In this document: piece by piece, positions 16,925-32,796 of the stretch | Layout of the letters: the number at the start of each line of letters is the position of its first letter | Position numbering within the stretch: the stretch's first letter is position 1 | NCBI GenBank assembly: GCA_964020155.1 | Contig: OZ026546.1 | Location: forward strand, 8,648,879 to 8,712,878 | Direction of reading: 5' to 3' | DNA length: 64,000 nt | Source of the DNA: Chondrilla cf. caribensis | Taxonomy: Eukaryota > Porifera > Demospongiae > Chondrillida > Chondrillidae | Notes under the pieces: generated by a model | What the model saw: only the letters and a program-made list of their open reading frames with translations | What the model was told of the DNA's origin: nothing | Database searches by the model: none | Translations under genes and position numbers: made by a program

Positions 16925-16930
16925 AATAAA
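16925..16930 (+). terminator. Probable RBBP5 polyadenylation signal
   Basis: AATAAA 152 bp after the RBBP5 stop and only 16 bp from the stop of the convergent PCBD gene. The two 3' ends therefore nearly touch or overlap. Confidence 0.5.
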
Positions 16931-16945
16931 CTAAGCAGTTTAACT

Positions 16946-17260
16946 CTATTTGGCAACACCATCAATGAATGTTGCCAAGGTAACATCCTTGTCTGATAGC
17001 CCCCCAACGTCATGCGTGCTGAGAACAATGTCCACCTTGTTGTACACGTTGAACCACTCTGGATGGTGGTTCATTGTCTCAGCCTTCAATGCTACGCGAG
17101 TCATAAATCCAAATGCTTCATTGAAATTGGCAAACATAAACTGCTTCTTTATGGCATCTCTTCCATCAACCATGGACCAACCCTGGTCAAATAGGGGCTT
17201 GAGCTTAGCATCTCGATCGCTTCCTTCCGTGAGTTTGGCTCGCTTGGCAGATGCCTGCAT
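16946..17260 (-). CDS. PCBD: Pterin-4a-carbinolamine dehydratase / DCoH
   Basis: A single-exon frame of 104 aa, equal to human PCBD1. It carries the family signature [20 protein letters not shown], the active-site block [20 protein letters not shown] with its two adjacent histidines and PEW motif, and GGLSDKDV near the end. The enzyme dehydrates 4a-hydroxytetrahydrobiopterin made by aromatic amino-acid hydroxylases; in vertebrates it also dimerises HNF1. The start at 17260 is the first ATG in frame. An in-frame TTG lies three codons upstream, and an AG just before GCATCT could be an acceptor for an upstream exon, but the phase does not fit the nearby candidate at 17637. Confidence 0.93.
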   Translation of the reverse strand: MQASAKRAKLTEGSDRDAKLKPLFDQGWSMVDGRDAIKKQFMFANFNEAFGFMTRVALKAETMNHHPEWFNVYNKVDIVLSTHDVGGLSDKDVTLATFIDGVAK

Positions 17261-17806
17261 TGTGAACAAGTTGGGAGAGATTGATTACAAAGGACCTCAT
17301 GTGACACGACATGCAAGTCACATGATGTGGTCCTGTTATGTCTAGTGGGTGGTATACAGAAGTGAGATTCCATCACAGGTTATACGAACGTATGATTTAC
17401 AGGCTGGATGTGGTCTGGCAAAGCGAGATCAGGAGGGGATATGTGGTTTACTAATGATAACACTAAAAACCAGGAAACTTTATGTCTCCATATGACCATA
17501 GGTTCTGTATAGTATACGAATAGTACTTGACGCAAGCTATGGGACAGTCTCCCTACAGCCACAGAAGCACTGACCATAGTTCTGGAGAGGATGTAGGAAT
17601 ACCTGAACAGGAGACGCCTGGCGGGACAACACTGCATGTGTGACTATCACGTGATATCAAAATGGTGGTATTTTAATTCCATTTCCAAAGACTAAAGAAT
17701 CTTTAAAATCCTGTTTTCTTCGAAATCTCAAAAACATCTTTAGAACTTTAAAAAGTTCCAGAAATATATTTCTTTTGTCTCTAACTACTCTCTGTCCTCC
17801 TGGAGA
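17261..17806. other. Intergenic region between PCBD and DDX6 (divergent)
   Basis: Unique sequence expected to hold both promoters. A minus-strand 85-codon frame at 17380-17637 (starting MQCCPARRLLFRYSY) looks like a possible mitochondrial leader but does not splice in phase to PCBD. I see no other feature. Confidence 0.4.
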
Positions 17807-18319
17807 ATGGCAGCGAATTCTGTGGAATCTCCTGACCAAGACAGGTGAAAGGCCTATTTATCAATAGTCCTTCTCTTTCATACCTCTCCTTTTATTATGT
17901 TCGAACTTCAGCTCCGATAAAGATTGGAAAACTAAGTTGAAATTGCCTCCAAAAGACACTCGAATCCAAACCACGGTGAGTGTGTTGTCGCGTATTCCCG
18001 ACGCCAGTCCCTATAACCACCTGTCCTTGTCGACTGGCTGTAGTTCAGTAGTGGTCACGCTCATTTCCTTGTTACGTCCATTCTAGGACGTTACGAAAAG
18101 GAAGGGTAGCGAGTTCGAAGACTATGCCTTGAAAAGGGATCTTCTGATGGGTATCTTTGAGAAAGGTTTCGAGTCTCCTTCCCCAATCCAAGAGGAGAGC
18201 ATTCCACTGGCCTTGGCTGGTCGAGACATCGTCGCCAGAGCAAAGAACGGCACTGGGAAAACTGCTGCCTACCTCATCCCTGTGTTGGAGAAGGTCAGCA
18301 CGGATGACCCTCATGTTCA

Positions 18320-18384
<65 letters not shown>

Positions 18385-18463
18385 TGGTGTTATTGGAAAT
18401 TAGACAATTGAAAGATGACACTCAATAATTTAGTCCATGTGTGTGAATATGCACATGCATATA

Positions 18464-18527
<64 letters not shown>

Positions 18528-19992
18528 TTACATGTACATGTACGTGACATGCGTTATGACAATATTGTTGCTATATGTAAATTTGTATGTGTGTACTTCA
18601 CAAGTCTACTCATGTCTACCATGTTATACTGTATCCTGTAGGCTCTTTGTAGTATATTATTGTTGTTTTTATTCTTTACAATTCCTGTTGTTGTTTACTC
18701 CAGCTGTGATCCTGGTCCCAACAAGGGAGCTGGCACTGCAGACTGCTCAGATATGCAAGGAGCTCGGGAAACACATGAGTATCAATGTCATGGTGACCAC
18801 AGGGGGTACCAGCTTACGAGATGACATCATGAGACTGGATGAAACAGGTTTTTACCAGTCTGCGAAATGGTGTGTGTGTCTGGTTGATGGATTTGCTTCC
18901 CTCCCACACAGTACATGTACTGGTGGGTACTCTAGGCCGACTGTTGGACCTGGTGGAGAAGGGAGTGGCTAAGATCAGTAGGTGTGGCATGTTCGTGCTG
19001 GATGAAGCCGACAAGCTCTTGTCTATGGACATGACAAAGTCTGTGGAGAGACTGATTGGATATCTTCCTCGCGACAAGCAAGTCCTCATGTTCTCAGCTA
19101 CCTTTCCAGTCACCGTGGAGGGCTTCATGGTCAGTGTGTGCAGTGTGTAGCAGTGTGCAGTGTGTAGCAGTGTGCGGTGTGTAGCAGTGTGCGGTGTGTA
19201 GCATTGTGCAGTGTGTAGCAGTGTGCGGTGTGTAGTGTGTAGCAGTGTACTGTGTGTAGCATTGTGCAGTGTGTAGCAGTGTGTAGTGTGTAGCAGTGTA
19301 CTGTGTGTAGCATTGTGCAGTATGTAGTATGTGCAGTGTGTAGCAGTGTACTGTGTGTAGCAGTGTGTAGCAGTGTACTGTGTGTAGCATTGTGCAGTAT
19401 GTAGTATGTGCAGTGTGTAGCAGTGTACAGTGTGTAGCAGTGTACTGTGTGTAGTATGTGCTATGTGTAGCAGTGTACTGTGTGTAGCTGTGTACAGTGT
19501 GTAGCTGTGTACAGTGTGTAGCATTGTGCAGTGTGTAACAGAGTATTGGACACTTTGTGTGTGATGAGGTGTATAATATGCTTTTTCCTGTTCTCATCTC
19601 CAGCGGACATACCTTCACCAGCCGTACACCATCAACCTGATGGATGAGCTGACCTTGAAAGGCATAACTCAGTTCTATGCCTTTGTTGAGGAGAAGCAGA
19701 AGGTCCACTGTCTGAACACACTATTCTCAAAGCTCCAAATCAACCAGAGTATCATCTTCTGTAATTCAGTGCAGCGTGTGGAGCTACTGGCCCAGAAGAT
19801 CACACAGCTAGGGTATTCTTGTTTTTACATCCATTCCAAGATGAGACAGGAACACAGGAATAGAGTCTTCCATGATTTCAGGAATGGGGCATGCAGGAAC
19901 CTGGTCTCTTCTGGTGAGGGATACAGGGTGCATGCTACCACACACACACACACACACCCACCCACACACACACACATACCACCCACACCACA

Positions 19993-20060
<68 letters not shown>

Positions 20061-20396
20061 CTCATCTTATCCCATTCCTCTGTAGACCTCTTCACTAGAG
20101 GGATAGATGTGCCCTCTGTTAATGTGGTCATCAACTTTGACTTCCCCAAGAGCTCGGAGACCTACCTCCATCGTAATGGGAGATGTGGGAGGTTTGGACA
20201 CTTTGGGATTGCCATCAACATGATTACAGAGAGAGACAAGATGACGCTCTTCCAAATTGAGAGGGAACTGAACACAGAGATCAAGCCGGTCCCTAAAGAG
20301 ATAGACAAAAGACTGTATGTGGCTGAGTATCAGCAGGCTGAAGGAAAGGACACGCCCAAGGACACCTCTGTGGACACGCCTTCCAGTAGCAAATGA
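17807..20396 (+). CDS. DDX6: DDX6/Me31B/Dhh1-type DEAD-box RNA helicase
   Basis: Seven exons sum to 439 aa: 17807-17844, 17912-17975, 18087-18321, 18704-18847, 18912-19129, 19604-19913 and 20086-20396. Family identity is clear from [50 protein letters not shown] (Q motif), AKNGTGKT (motif I), VPTRELALQ (Ia), DEAD (II), SAT (III), [31 protein letters not shown] and FTRGID (V). Two positions are unusual: TLGR where motif Ib is normally TPGR, and HRNGRCGR where motif VI is normally HRIGRxGR. The arginines of motif VI are kept. DDX6 represses translation and drives decapping in P-bodies. Introns hold long TG, CA and 17-bp-type arrays. The altered motifs could mark a diverged paralogue. Confidence 0.93.
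18322..18386. repeat. Compound (TG)n(AG)n microsatellite starting at the 5' splice site
   Basis: The intron begins CAAG|gtgtgtgtg directly, so the donor is part of the repeat; it then switches to AG dinucleotides. Confidence 0.95.
18466..18527. repeat. (TG)n microsatellite in DDX6 intron 3
   Basis: About 60 bp of uninterrupted TG on the sense strand. Confidence 0.95.
19130..19540. repeat. Minisatellite of GTGTAGCAGTGTGCAGT type in DDX6 intron 5
   Basis: Twenty or more short imperfect units (16-18 bp and multiples) of GTGTAGCAGTGTGCAGT and the variant GTGTAGCATTGTGCAGT, starting within ten bases of the donor. It gives false Thr/His/Tyr-rich frames on the minus strand. Confidence 0.9.
19937..20059. 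repeat. (CA)n microsatellite in DDX6 intron 6
   Basis: One of only two tracts in the window with CA instead of TG on the sense strand of its host gene. Confidence 0.95.
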
Positions 20397-20657
20397 ATTG
20401 TTCATTTATGTTTGTTTTATTCTCTCGTTTGTGTTGTATCGTGTTGTCGGCCATGTTTGTTCCATGGAGTTAATTGTACATGTGTGCCTGTAACAGTATT
20501 GTTGGACTGCTCGTGGTGGTAGCCTCCTGTTTACTATGTTACTAAATGGTTTTGTTGTATGTAACACAGACACAGCCAGGATGATGCTGTCTTGTCTTTG
20601 TATGTGTGTTTGTGTGTGTCTGTTCTTATTGCATTGACTGCTACTGTTGACTTTCTC

Positions 20658-20717
<60 letters not shown>

Positions 20718-21075
20718 TATGCTCAATTTGAAGACATCAATTTGAATATTTTATTTTCTCCATACCTAGTCCAACCTACCCGGCTCCAGCTAGCCGGTAC
20801 TTGTAACTGATGAGTTTTGTAAGATGTGTGTTTGCTGAAGTGGTAATGATCGTTGAGAGGATGGTGGGGTGGGCGTGGTCCATCGTGAATACGTCAGACA
20901 AAGACAACCTTTAGAGAGGGAATTTGAAACTACGTCTCTCCTTTTTCTACAGAATCGATTTCATTCGCTACAGTTAAGTGTTTGCAGTTGAAGAAGAAGA
21001 CATATTTAATTGCGAAGAACTTAGATAAGGATTTTGAAGCGTCTCGTCCGTAAATAATAAGACCTGCTTTAGGTC
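20397..21075. other. Intergenic DDX6 to SIDT with TG tract
   Basis: It contains the DDX6 3' UTR and a (TG)n tract at about 20661-20715, then the SIDT promoter and 5' UTR. No gene is seen in it. Confidence 0.6.
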
Positions 21076-21859
21076 ATGGACCTCTTGCGGCGGTGTAGCA
21101 ACGTCCTTTGGCTGTGGTGTGCCGTGTGGACCTTGGCAGAAGGATCTGTAGGCAACCTCACCATAGGTGGAATGGCGAGGGGGTCCCTCGACCGAGAAGG
21201 ATCAAGAGTGTACACTCTGACTGTCGATGAAGACTACGGGGAACCGCACCCGGTGAGCAGTGGGGCGGCGTGTCGCGCACGTACACCTGAACAAGGTGCA
21301 TTCTACTTTATCGAGATACTTGTCTGTGTTCTTCATCCGCCTCTTTTCCGTGGTTCTCTGAAAGACTTCCCATTGCACCATATTGTGTGCTTGGTTCAGT
21401 TTTGTGGTCTCTCATTTATAGCACACATATTTGTATGTGTGTGTGTGTGTGCCCACACGTAGAGACCCCAGTGGAATCCACTGCATTCCTAGCCCCCTGT
21501 GACAGATGTGAAGATGCTGCTGTGTACCATCAGTTTTAGAGATACAGTGGGACTTCTCCATCATGGACACCTTGAGTCCTTATTACAAAGGTTTCCTCAA
21601 TTCAGAGGTCGTTCGATGCACTACATTAGTACATTGCGATGCAGAATGGTGTCCCCTATATAGAGGTTTCTGCAATTCACAGGTTTCTAATAGAGAGGTT
21701 CCACTTTAGTGAGTAATATTCATCAAAGGTCAAAAGTTATCTGTACATGCAGTGGTAGTTGTATGGAAGTGTCTGTGGAAGGGGAGCATGTTTCTTTATA
21801 CTAACTTGTACCACCTCTAAACACTCCTACTACAACCTGTACATGTGTAATTATCTAGC

Positions 21860-21925
<66 letters not shown>

Positions 21926-22264
21926 TGTTCAGTGTTGTGCATGTTGTGTGTACCTCCAGATTAAGGTCTTTCTGGATGCTCTTACACTGGCTGCACAGCC
22001 CAGTCTGGGTCAGCTGCTGACATAGTGTTTTCTCATTATCTGTTTGACTGAAGCCATAGAAGGCCTTCCATTTATGGCCTAATCATGTGCTCTGGCAGCT
22101 GTGGTGTTGTTTACGTATGTGAGGGGGTTCCCTGTGTCTACTACCCTAGGCCATTAGACTGAGCGTTAGCAGTGATGACGCCACATCTCTCAGACCAATC
22201 CAAGTGGCAGTGCAGCAAGAAAATGCTGTGACATCGATGAGGGTGCCGTTCATTGAGAATGGGT

Positions 22265-22326
<62 letters not shown>

Positions 22327-25300
22327 ACTCACCTTACAATACTCCTATCCCACCTCTCCACAGTACTCAGTACCAATACGTAAGTAGAACGCTGTGTCCG
22401 TTCTCCAATCGTCCCTTCAACTTCACCACTGGCCCCGTGGAGATACAGGTCACCTTATCGACGTCATCAGCTGATCTACTGAACTTCACTCTTCAGGCAG
22501 TCATAGTGGACCAGTTTTACCTGAAGTGAGTAATTATATTCATATTATGTAGATATACTATCACTGCAGCTATGTAGCACTGTGTGAGGTGCTGGACTGT
22601 GTGCAGGTGGTACTGTGTGTGAGGTGCTGGACTGTGTGAGGTGCTGGACTGTGTACAGCTGGTACTGTGTGTGAGGTGCTGTGTGTGAGGTGCTGGATTG
22701 TATGCAGCTGGTACTGTGTGTGAGGTGCTGGATTGTGTGCAGCTGGTACTGTGTGTGAGGTGCTGGACTGTGTGTGCAGCTGGTACTGTGTGTGAGGTGC
22801 TGGACTGTGTGTGCAGCTGGTACTGTGTGTGAGGTGCTGGACTTTGTGTAGCTGGTAGTGTGTGAGAGGTGCTGGACTTTGTGTAGCTGGTAGTGTGTGA
22901 GAGGTGCTGGTACTGTGAGAGGTGCTCAATTGTTTCGTTCCAGACTCAATTCCAGTCTTGAGGTGGTAGTGAACCCTGCCACCCCGGCTCTGTTCTTCTT
23001 CAACTTCCCCGAGGATGTTCCTATCGACCAGGTCCGGCTGCTCCTGGAGGCTCCTCGTAGGATGTGCACCATCATCCATGTCCAGGACTTCAACCCTGCG
23101 AATAATGAGGTGAGAGCGTCATTGAATCAGATGATGATGTGGTGATGTAATGTCTCCGCCCCCTCCCCAGTGTCCTAGTGAGGTCACCTCAGGCACACTG
23201 AGCTTCCAGGGAAAGTACCAGACGATGCAGACACAGGCTGTTGTCCTCAAGAGGAGGGCCAATACACCGTCCTCGTTCTTCATCAGCATCATCGTCACGA
23301 TAGCCAATCGGTGTGATAGTCGAAGCGCAGACCTGTTGACAGTGTTCCGACAGTCAATGGATGATTCTTCTGCAGTGGGCGGAGTCAAGTGCAACCAGTA
23401 CTGTAATACCAGTAACATCACCTTGACTGTGTCTCCAGGGTTGTCAGGTTAGTGTTAGGGCACCCCAGGTATTACCCCAGGTGTCACCCCAGGTGTCACC
23501 CCAGGCGTCACCCCAGGTGTCACCCCAGGTGTCACTCCAGGTGTCACCCCAGGTATCACCCCAGGTGTCACCCCAGGTGTCACTCCAGGTATCAGTCCAG
23601 GTGTATTCCCTCTTCCCTCCAGCTATAGAGTATGCTATACCAGCTGCTGTTACGGCGATGGTCTTCCTCATATTCTACTTACTGGCATTGGGGGTCATCG
23701 TGGCTGGAGCTCCTCGGGCCCTGCTGGAGGCCATATTCAGCTGCAACCTGTTTGGCACTGTCACCCACGTCAAGGACAGTGCTGGTGAGGAGGAGGAAGT
23801 CATGCTGGACGGTACCGGTGAGGAGGAGAAAGCCATGCTTGATGGTCCCGCTGCCAGCAATGAGGACGAGGAGGAGAAGACTGCTACTGCTATTGAAGAT
23901 GTGGACGGGTTCTTCACTAAGTCACCTGTGAAGCAACCTTCAGAGGTGATTGAGATGCAAGTGTTTGGTAGATCAGGTGATCTGGAGGAAACTATACAGC
24001 AAAGTACTTCCTTGTCACCCAAACCATTCGATATGCAACCGCGAAGCTCTTCCTCTCTCACCAGAACATTGACCAGGGGACTCTCCACCCTTGGTCGCCA
24101 ACACACCTCTGCTAGTGAGAGCACAGCCTCCTCTAAGCCGTCTGTGCTGGATGTGTTGACTGGACGTCATCACGACGTCAGGGACAGGTCAGCCAGCATC
24201 ACCCGACGCGAGACTACTAGCAGCGTGGGGTCAACCAGGTCTCGGACCCTCTCTTGGGAGGAGAAGAGAAATCAGTTTGCAAGATCAAAAACACTTGACA
24301 ACAGAGAGAGACCTCAAACTAGTCAGTTGCGTCATGCACATAGCATAGCCACCGCCGACAAGCAGAGATTAGAAGGCTTCAGGCGTTTTCGTAGGACCAC
24401 TAGCTCCAGTGAAGGAGACAAGGAATCAGTGCAGTCCCCCCCACTTGTGACCCAATCACTGCCCATTGGAGTCCCCTACAATCCAAGAGCTGTAACATCA
24501 TCAACGCCTCCCTCTTCTCCTACGAGGCCCTACATGAACCCAACCCCACTGGACACAATAAAGGAAGACAATACTCTCCCTCGCCCACCAAAGGACAGCA
24601 AGAAGGAACCCGCCACCTCACCCGAGACCTTGGTTGAAGAGGAACCCAGGCAGCCTTCACCCCCACACAGGCAACCTTCACCCCCACCCAGGCAACCTTC
24701 ACCCCCACCCAGGCAACCTTCACCTTTACTTGAGGAGTCTTTGGTTACAAATCGACCTTCAAGTCCTTCTAGGCAAGAATTCACTGGGGTACGCCCCGTC
24801 CAGTCCAGTATCCCTCACCCCCTGAGTCTGTACCAGCATTCCTACAGCGAGAGCGTGATGGAGCATCCTGGTCACAGAGATCCATCAATGGGTGACAGAG
24901 TTAGGGCAAGCTCTTTCTCTCAGGTGAGATAGTGTCTATAACAGAAGCACTGAAGTTGGGCTATCTGGTATGTGTGTGCGTCACATAGTACTAACTAGTG
25001 GCTAACCCCCAACCCTAGGTCTTGGAGAGCGACCCTCAGACACAAAAGCGATCTAGTTTTGTGCGAACTGTTTCTCAGGACGAGACAAGGTCAAGTTTCA
25101 GTCGCCAACGATCAAAGATTGATGAAGCCACAACACCTCTCTTGAGGGGGGATGATGAAGGGAAAGTCCCAGGAGATGATGATGATGTTCCATCTTCAGA
25201 TAAGGACACTGAAAAGGAACCACCCGAGCTTCTTCCTTCAGGTTCTGTTCTCACAGAAAGTCACCCTGAACAATCTGAGATTCCCACTGTAACCGCACTG

Positions 25301-25701
25301 GAGAGCGGTCGCTACTCCATGTCCCCAGAGGCCACTAGTGAAGAGAGGTCCTCCAGCACCCAGCCAATGGTGAGGAAAGAGGAGAATGGAGAGGACGACC
25401 AAGAAGAGTGCACTACAGAGGAGATGTTCAAGATTGCCAAGACACTAGCCGATCTGGACTTCCCTGAGGGGAAGACGGCTCAGCGTAGTTCCAACAGGTG
25501 ATGCAACATGGCCGACTGGGGGAAATACTTTCACTTGCCATTTCCTCCTTTAGGTTTCTATGGCAACTGATAGGCCTATCACTGTTCTACATGCTTCCAG
25601 CCTATCAACTGGTGATAGCTTACCTACAATTTTCAGAAATTAGTGGTAACCAAGACCTTTGTTATTTCAATGATCGTTGTAGCTGGCCACTTGGGCTCTT
25701 A

Positions 25702-25781
<80 letters not shown>

Positions 25782-27057
25782 ATAGCATCATTCCCATTCA
25801 CTGCAGGTCCTTCAACAGTATTTGTAGCCACTTTGGATATGTCATCCTTGGTCTACTGCTAGTCATAGTCGTCTACAGAGCGAAATACACCTATCGCGTG
25901 CATGAGAGAGAGGTCAATGAAGTTCCTGGTAAGAGTAAGGAAGAGAAGGAGGGAGTTCCTCAGTACTTCGGAATATATTTCGCCCTAGGTAGGGAGTGTG
26001 TGTGGGGAGGATGTGATGGAGTGTGTGTGGGGGGGAGAATGTGACGGGGATGTGTGGGGGGAGGATGTGATGGGTGTGTGTGGGGAGGATGTGATGGGGA
26101 TGTGTGGGGGGTGGATGTGATGGGGATGTGTGGGGGAGGATGTGATGGGGATGTGTGTGGGGAGGATGTGATGGGGACGTGTGGGGGGAGGATGTGATGG
26201 GGATGTGTGGGGGGAGGATGTGATGGTGATGTGTGGGGGGAGGATGTGATGGGGATGTGTGGGGGGAGGATGTGATGGGGGTGTGGGGGGTGCATGTCAC
26301 TAGTCTATGGTCTCTTCCACAGCATTTGTGATGATAGCTCAAGGATTATTAAGTGCTGCTTACCACATCTGTCCTAATCAGGCCACCTACCAATTTGGTG
26401 AATTAATTGAGAATTTATTGTTGTTTACATGTTGTTTGTTTAGTTGTTATCAACCAGTCACTGCTGTCCCTGCAGACACCACCTTCCTGTACATCATGGC
26501 TGGACTGACCATCCTGAGGATCTACCAGAGCAGGCACCCGGACAGTGCCCCCAGTGCCAGTTTTGCCTTCATCACATTCTCCATCATCATCGTATTTGCC
26601 TTCGTTGGTACACTGTATGCAGACATGGTGTTCTACTGTGTGTGGTTTGCCATCTACATGGTGATCACTGTGGGACTGGGCATACCCTTCTACTTCAGAG
26701 GACGCGTCTTCACTTGTGAAATGTGTGCTGCCAAGCTGAGGCATCCCTCTCGCCCTGGGAATGTACCTAAATTCGTTTTTTGTATAATCTTTGTCATTCT
26801 GAATTTTGGCATGTAGGTTATGGGATGCATTTGTCACATGACAGTCACATGACAAGTGTTTCTGTTATTTAGTGGTATATACGGTCTGGTTAGACAACCT
26901 GACTTCGGGTCACACCTCCTGGCTGTGTTCATCTCCAACTTTGCCTACTATATGTTGTACCACATCATTACCAATGTGAGTTGTGTCTGGGTGTGTGCCT
27001 GTGTTTATGGATGTATGTGTATTTGTGTGTGTGAGCATGTGTGTGTGTGTGTGTGTG

Positions 27058-27120
<63 letters not shown>

Positions 27121-27709
27121 CACGGTGTGTGTGTGTGTGTGTACAAGCGTGTGCTCATGTATGTGTGTTGAATGTGATATCCCTAGGTGTCTCCATGTGA
27201 TATCTATAGCATGTCTCTCATTCCCCCCACAGTGGGTGAAACATGGCCGCCCTGCTGTGTTGATGGTTGTGTACTTCATTGTTGCCATCCTCTTTTGGAT
27301 ACCAGCCATTGTCTTCTTCCTCATGCCTGAATCTGATTGGACAGTGAGTTTTATAACGAGAAAGGATAGGTGGTGTTGTGTTGTGTGAACTATCTCACGG
27401 ATTATTACTCTCTGCTCAGCTATCTCCTTCAGTGTCCCGAGAATTAAATCGTGACTGCATATTTTGGGGATTTTACAGTGCGCATAACTTGTGGCACTTC
27501 CTGTCTGCATTTGCTCTGTTCTTCTCAATGTTGGTGAGTTATCTCAAACCCATTGCTAGTTACTTGGCAGTGTATGTGGTATTATTTCATTCCCATTTCA
27601 TGACTTTCCATTCCCATTTCATGACTTTCCATTCCCATTTGTGCAGGCTATAATGAATCTGGATACTAAACAGAGGCATCGCCAGAGAAAAGAAATATAT
27701 TTGTTTTAG
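21076..27709 (+). CDS. SIDT: SID-1 family transmembrane protein (SIDT) with a very long cytoplasmic loop
   Basis: Fifteen exons join in phase to 1269 aa: 21076-21252, 22150-22262, 22364-22525, 22944-23109, 23171-23447, 23623-24923, 25019-25497, 25554-25703, 25807-25988, 26323-26397, 26476-26812, 26873-26975, 27233-27343, 27420-27533 and 27647-27709. A signal peptide (LLRRCSNVLWLWCAVWTLAEG) precedes the beta-rich ectodomain (QYVSRTLC, FNFPEDV, KYQTMQT). TM1 is about YAIPAAVTAMVFLIFYLLAL. After a loop come the family-typical [75 protein letters not shown], and a last TM block with NRDCIFWGFYSAHNLWHFLSA, keeping the conserved D/S/H residues of the CREST-type membrane core. The TM1-TM2 loop is about 560 residues of Ser/Pro/Glu-rich disordered sequence, against about 100 in vertebrate SIDT. 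SID-1 proteins move dsRNA or cholesterol across membranes. Confidence 0.93.
21545..21706. mobile_element. Small TIR element (MITE-like), SIDT intron 1
   Basis: A 162-bp segment starts CAGTGGGACTTCTCCATCAT and ends with the imperfect inverted complement (reverse complement of the end is AAGTGGAACCTCTCTATTAG). TA flanks both ends, as in Tc1/mariner-type target duplications. It has no coding capacity, and internal sub-repeats (GGTTTC, CAATTCA, CAGGT) are visible. Confidence 0.55.
21866..21924. repeat. (TG)n microsatellite, SIDT intron 1
   Basis: Uninterrupted TG on the sense strand. Confidence 0.95.
22263..22325. repeat. (TG)n microsatellite starting at the 5' splice site, SIDT intron 2
   Basis: The intron begins GG|gtcagtgtgtg and TG fills most of it. 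Confidence 0.95.
22575..22930. repeat. Minisatellite of about 30-37-bp units, SIDT intron 4
   Basis: Units with GTGTGTGAGGTGCTGGACTG and GTGTGCAGCTGGTACT, about eleven imperfect copies filling the intron up to its acceptor. Confidence 0.9.
23455..23602. repeat. 12-bp tandem array GTGTCACCCCAG in SIDT intron 6
   Basis: About twelve copies; every unit boundary reads CCCCAG|GTGTCA. The array directly precedes the true acceptor cctccag at 23622. Confidence 0.95.
24649..24724 (+). repeat. Coding RQPSPPP repeat in the SIDT loop
   Basis: Four copies of a 21-bp unit (CAGGCAACCTTCACCCCCACC) in frame, encoding RQPSPPP/PHRQPSPPP. Confidence 0.9.
25704..25777. repeat. (TG)n microsatellite starting at the 5' splice site, SIDT intron 9
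   Basis: The donor AAG|gtgtgtgtg is the first repeat unit. Confidence 0.95.
25990..26290. repeat. G-rich minisatellite of about 26 bp, SIDT intron 10
   Basis: About eleven copies of GTGTGTGGGGGGAGGATGTG plus ATGGGGAT. It begins just after the donor and fills the intron. Confidence 0.9.
27035..27145. repeat. (TG)n microsatellite, SIDT intron 13
   Basis: TG on the sense strand with short interruptions. Confidence 0.95.
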
Positions 27710-27776
27710 CCTCACTCTCTCTTCTCTTCTGTAACTTTGCAACTTTTGTAGTGTACAATATTAAAGTGGCAAGAAA

Positions 27777-27782
27777 ATAAAT
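27777..27782 (+). terminator. Probable SIDT polyadenylation signal
   Basis: AATAAA 68 bp past the stop codon. Confidence 0.6.
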
Positions 27783-28245
27783 GTTTGTATATTATTTGAG
27801 TTACAGTACACTACCACAAATCACTGCATCTTGTAGTTGAGATTAGTATAGTTTGTAGATTTGGTACATTCATCCTTTGTACATTGATCCAAGTTGTTTT
27901 CTCGTGCTGATAGTCCAGACCTCGATCATCTGAACCATGGAATATGAAGATCAGTGAACGAGACCACTACCGTTGCCATGGCAACCCTAGCCCTGTACTA
28001 TATATAATTAAGTGCATTATAGCACAAGACAGTGCTGATACCACTGATGATCCACTAGTGCATTGTGTCAACTATAGAGGTGCTACTGAATAAAATAATG
28101 TATTTACATTAATGGAGTCTATATCAAACAGCATACACCAAGCAATATCACTCAATGAAGTTCAGTGAAAATTAAGAAATGGAGCTCAACATATATAGCA
28201 TACAACATAAGTTATAATTAACTGAAGAAAATGAAAACAGAAAGT
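27783..28245. other. Convergent intergenic region SIDT / KAT7
   Basis: AT-rich unique sequence with 3' UTR material. I see no gene. Confidence 0.5.

Positions 28246-32796
<4,551 letters not shown>

Noticed and set aside
21960..22025. Candidate SIDT exon 2 (IKVFLDALTLAAQ...)
   Set aside because: Its only donor leaves a phase that hits a stop in the next exon, while exon 1 joins 22150 directly in phase and matches the family.
28047..28091. Possible C/D snoRNA (TGATGA...CTGA) between SIDT and KAT7
   Set aside because: Box C has C in place of purine and there is no terminal stem.
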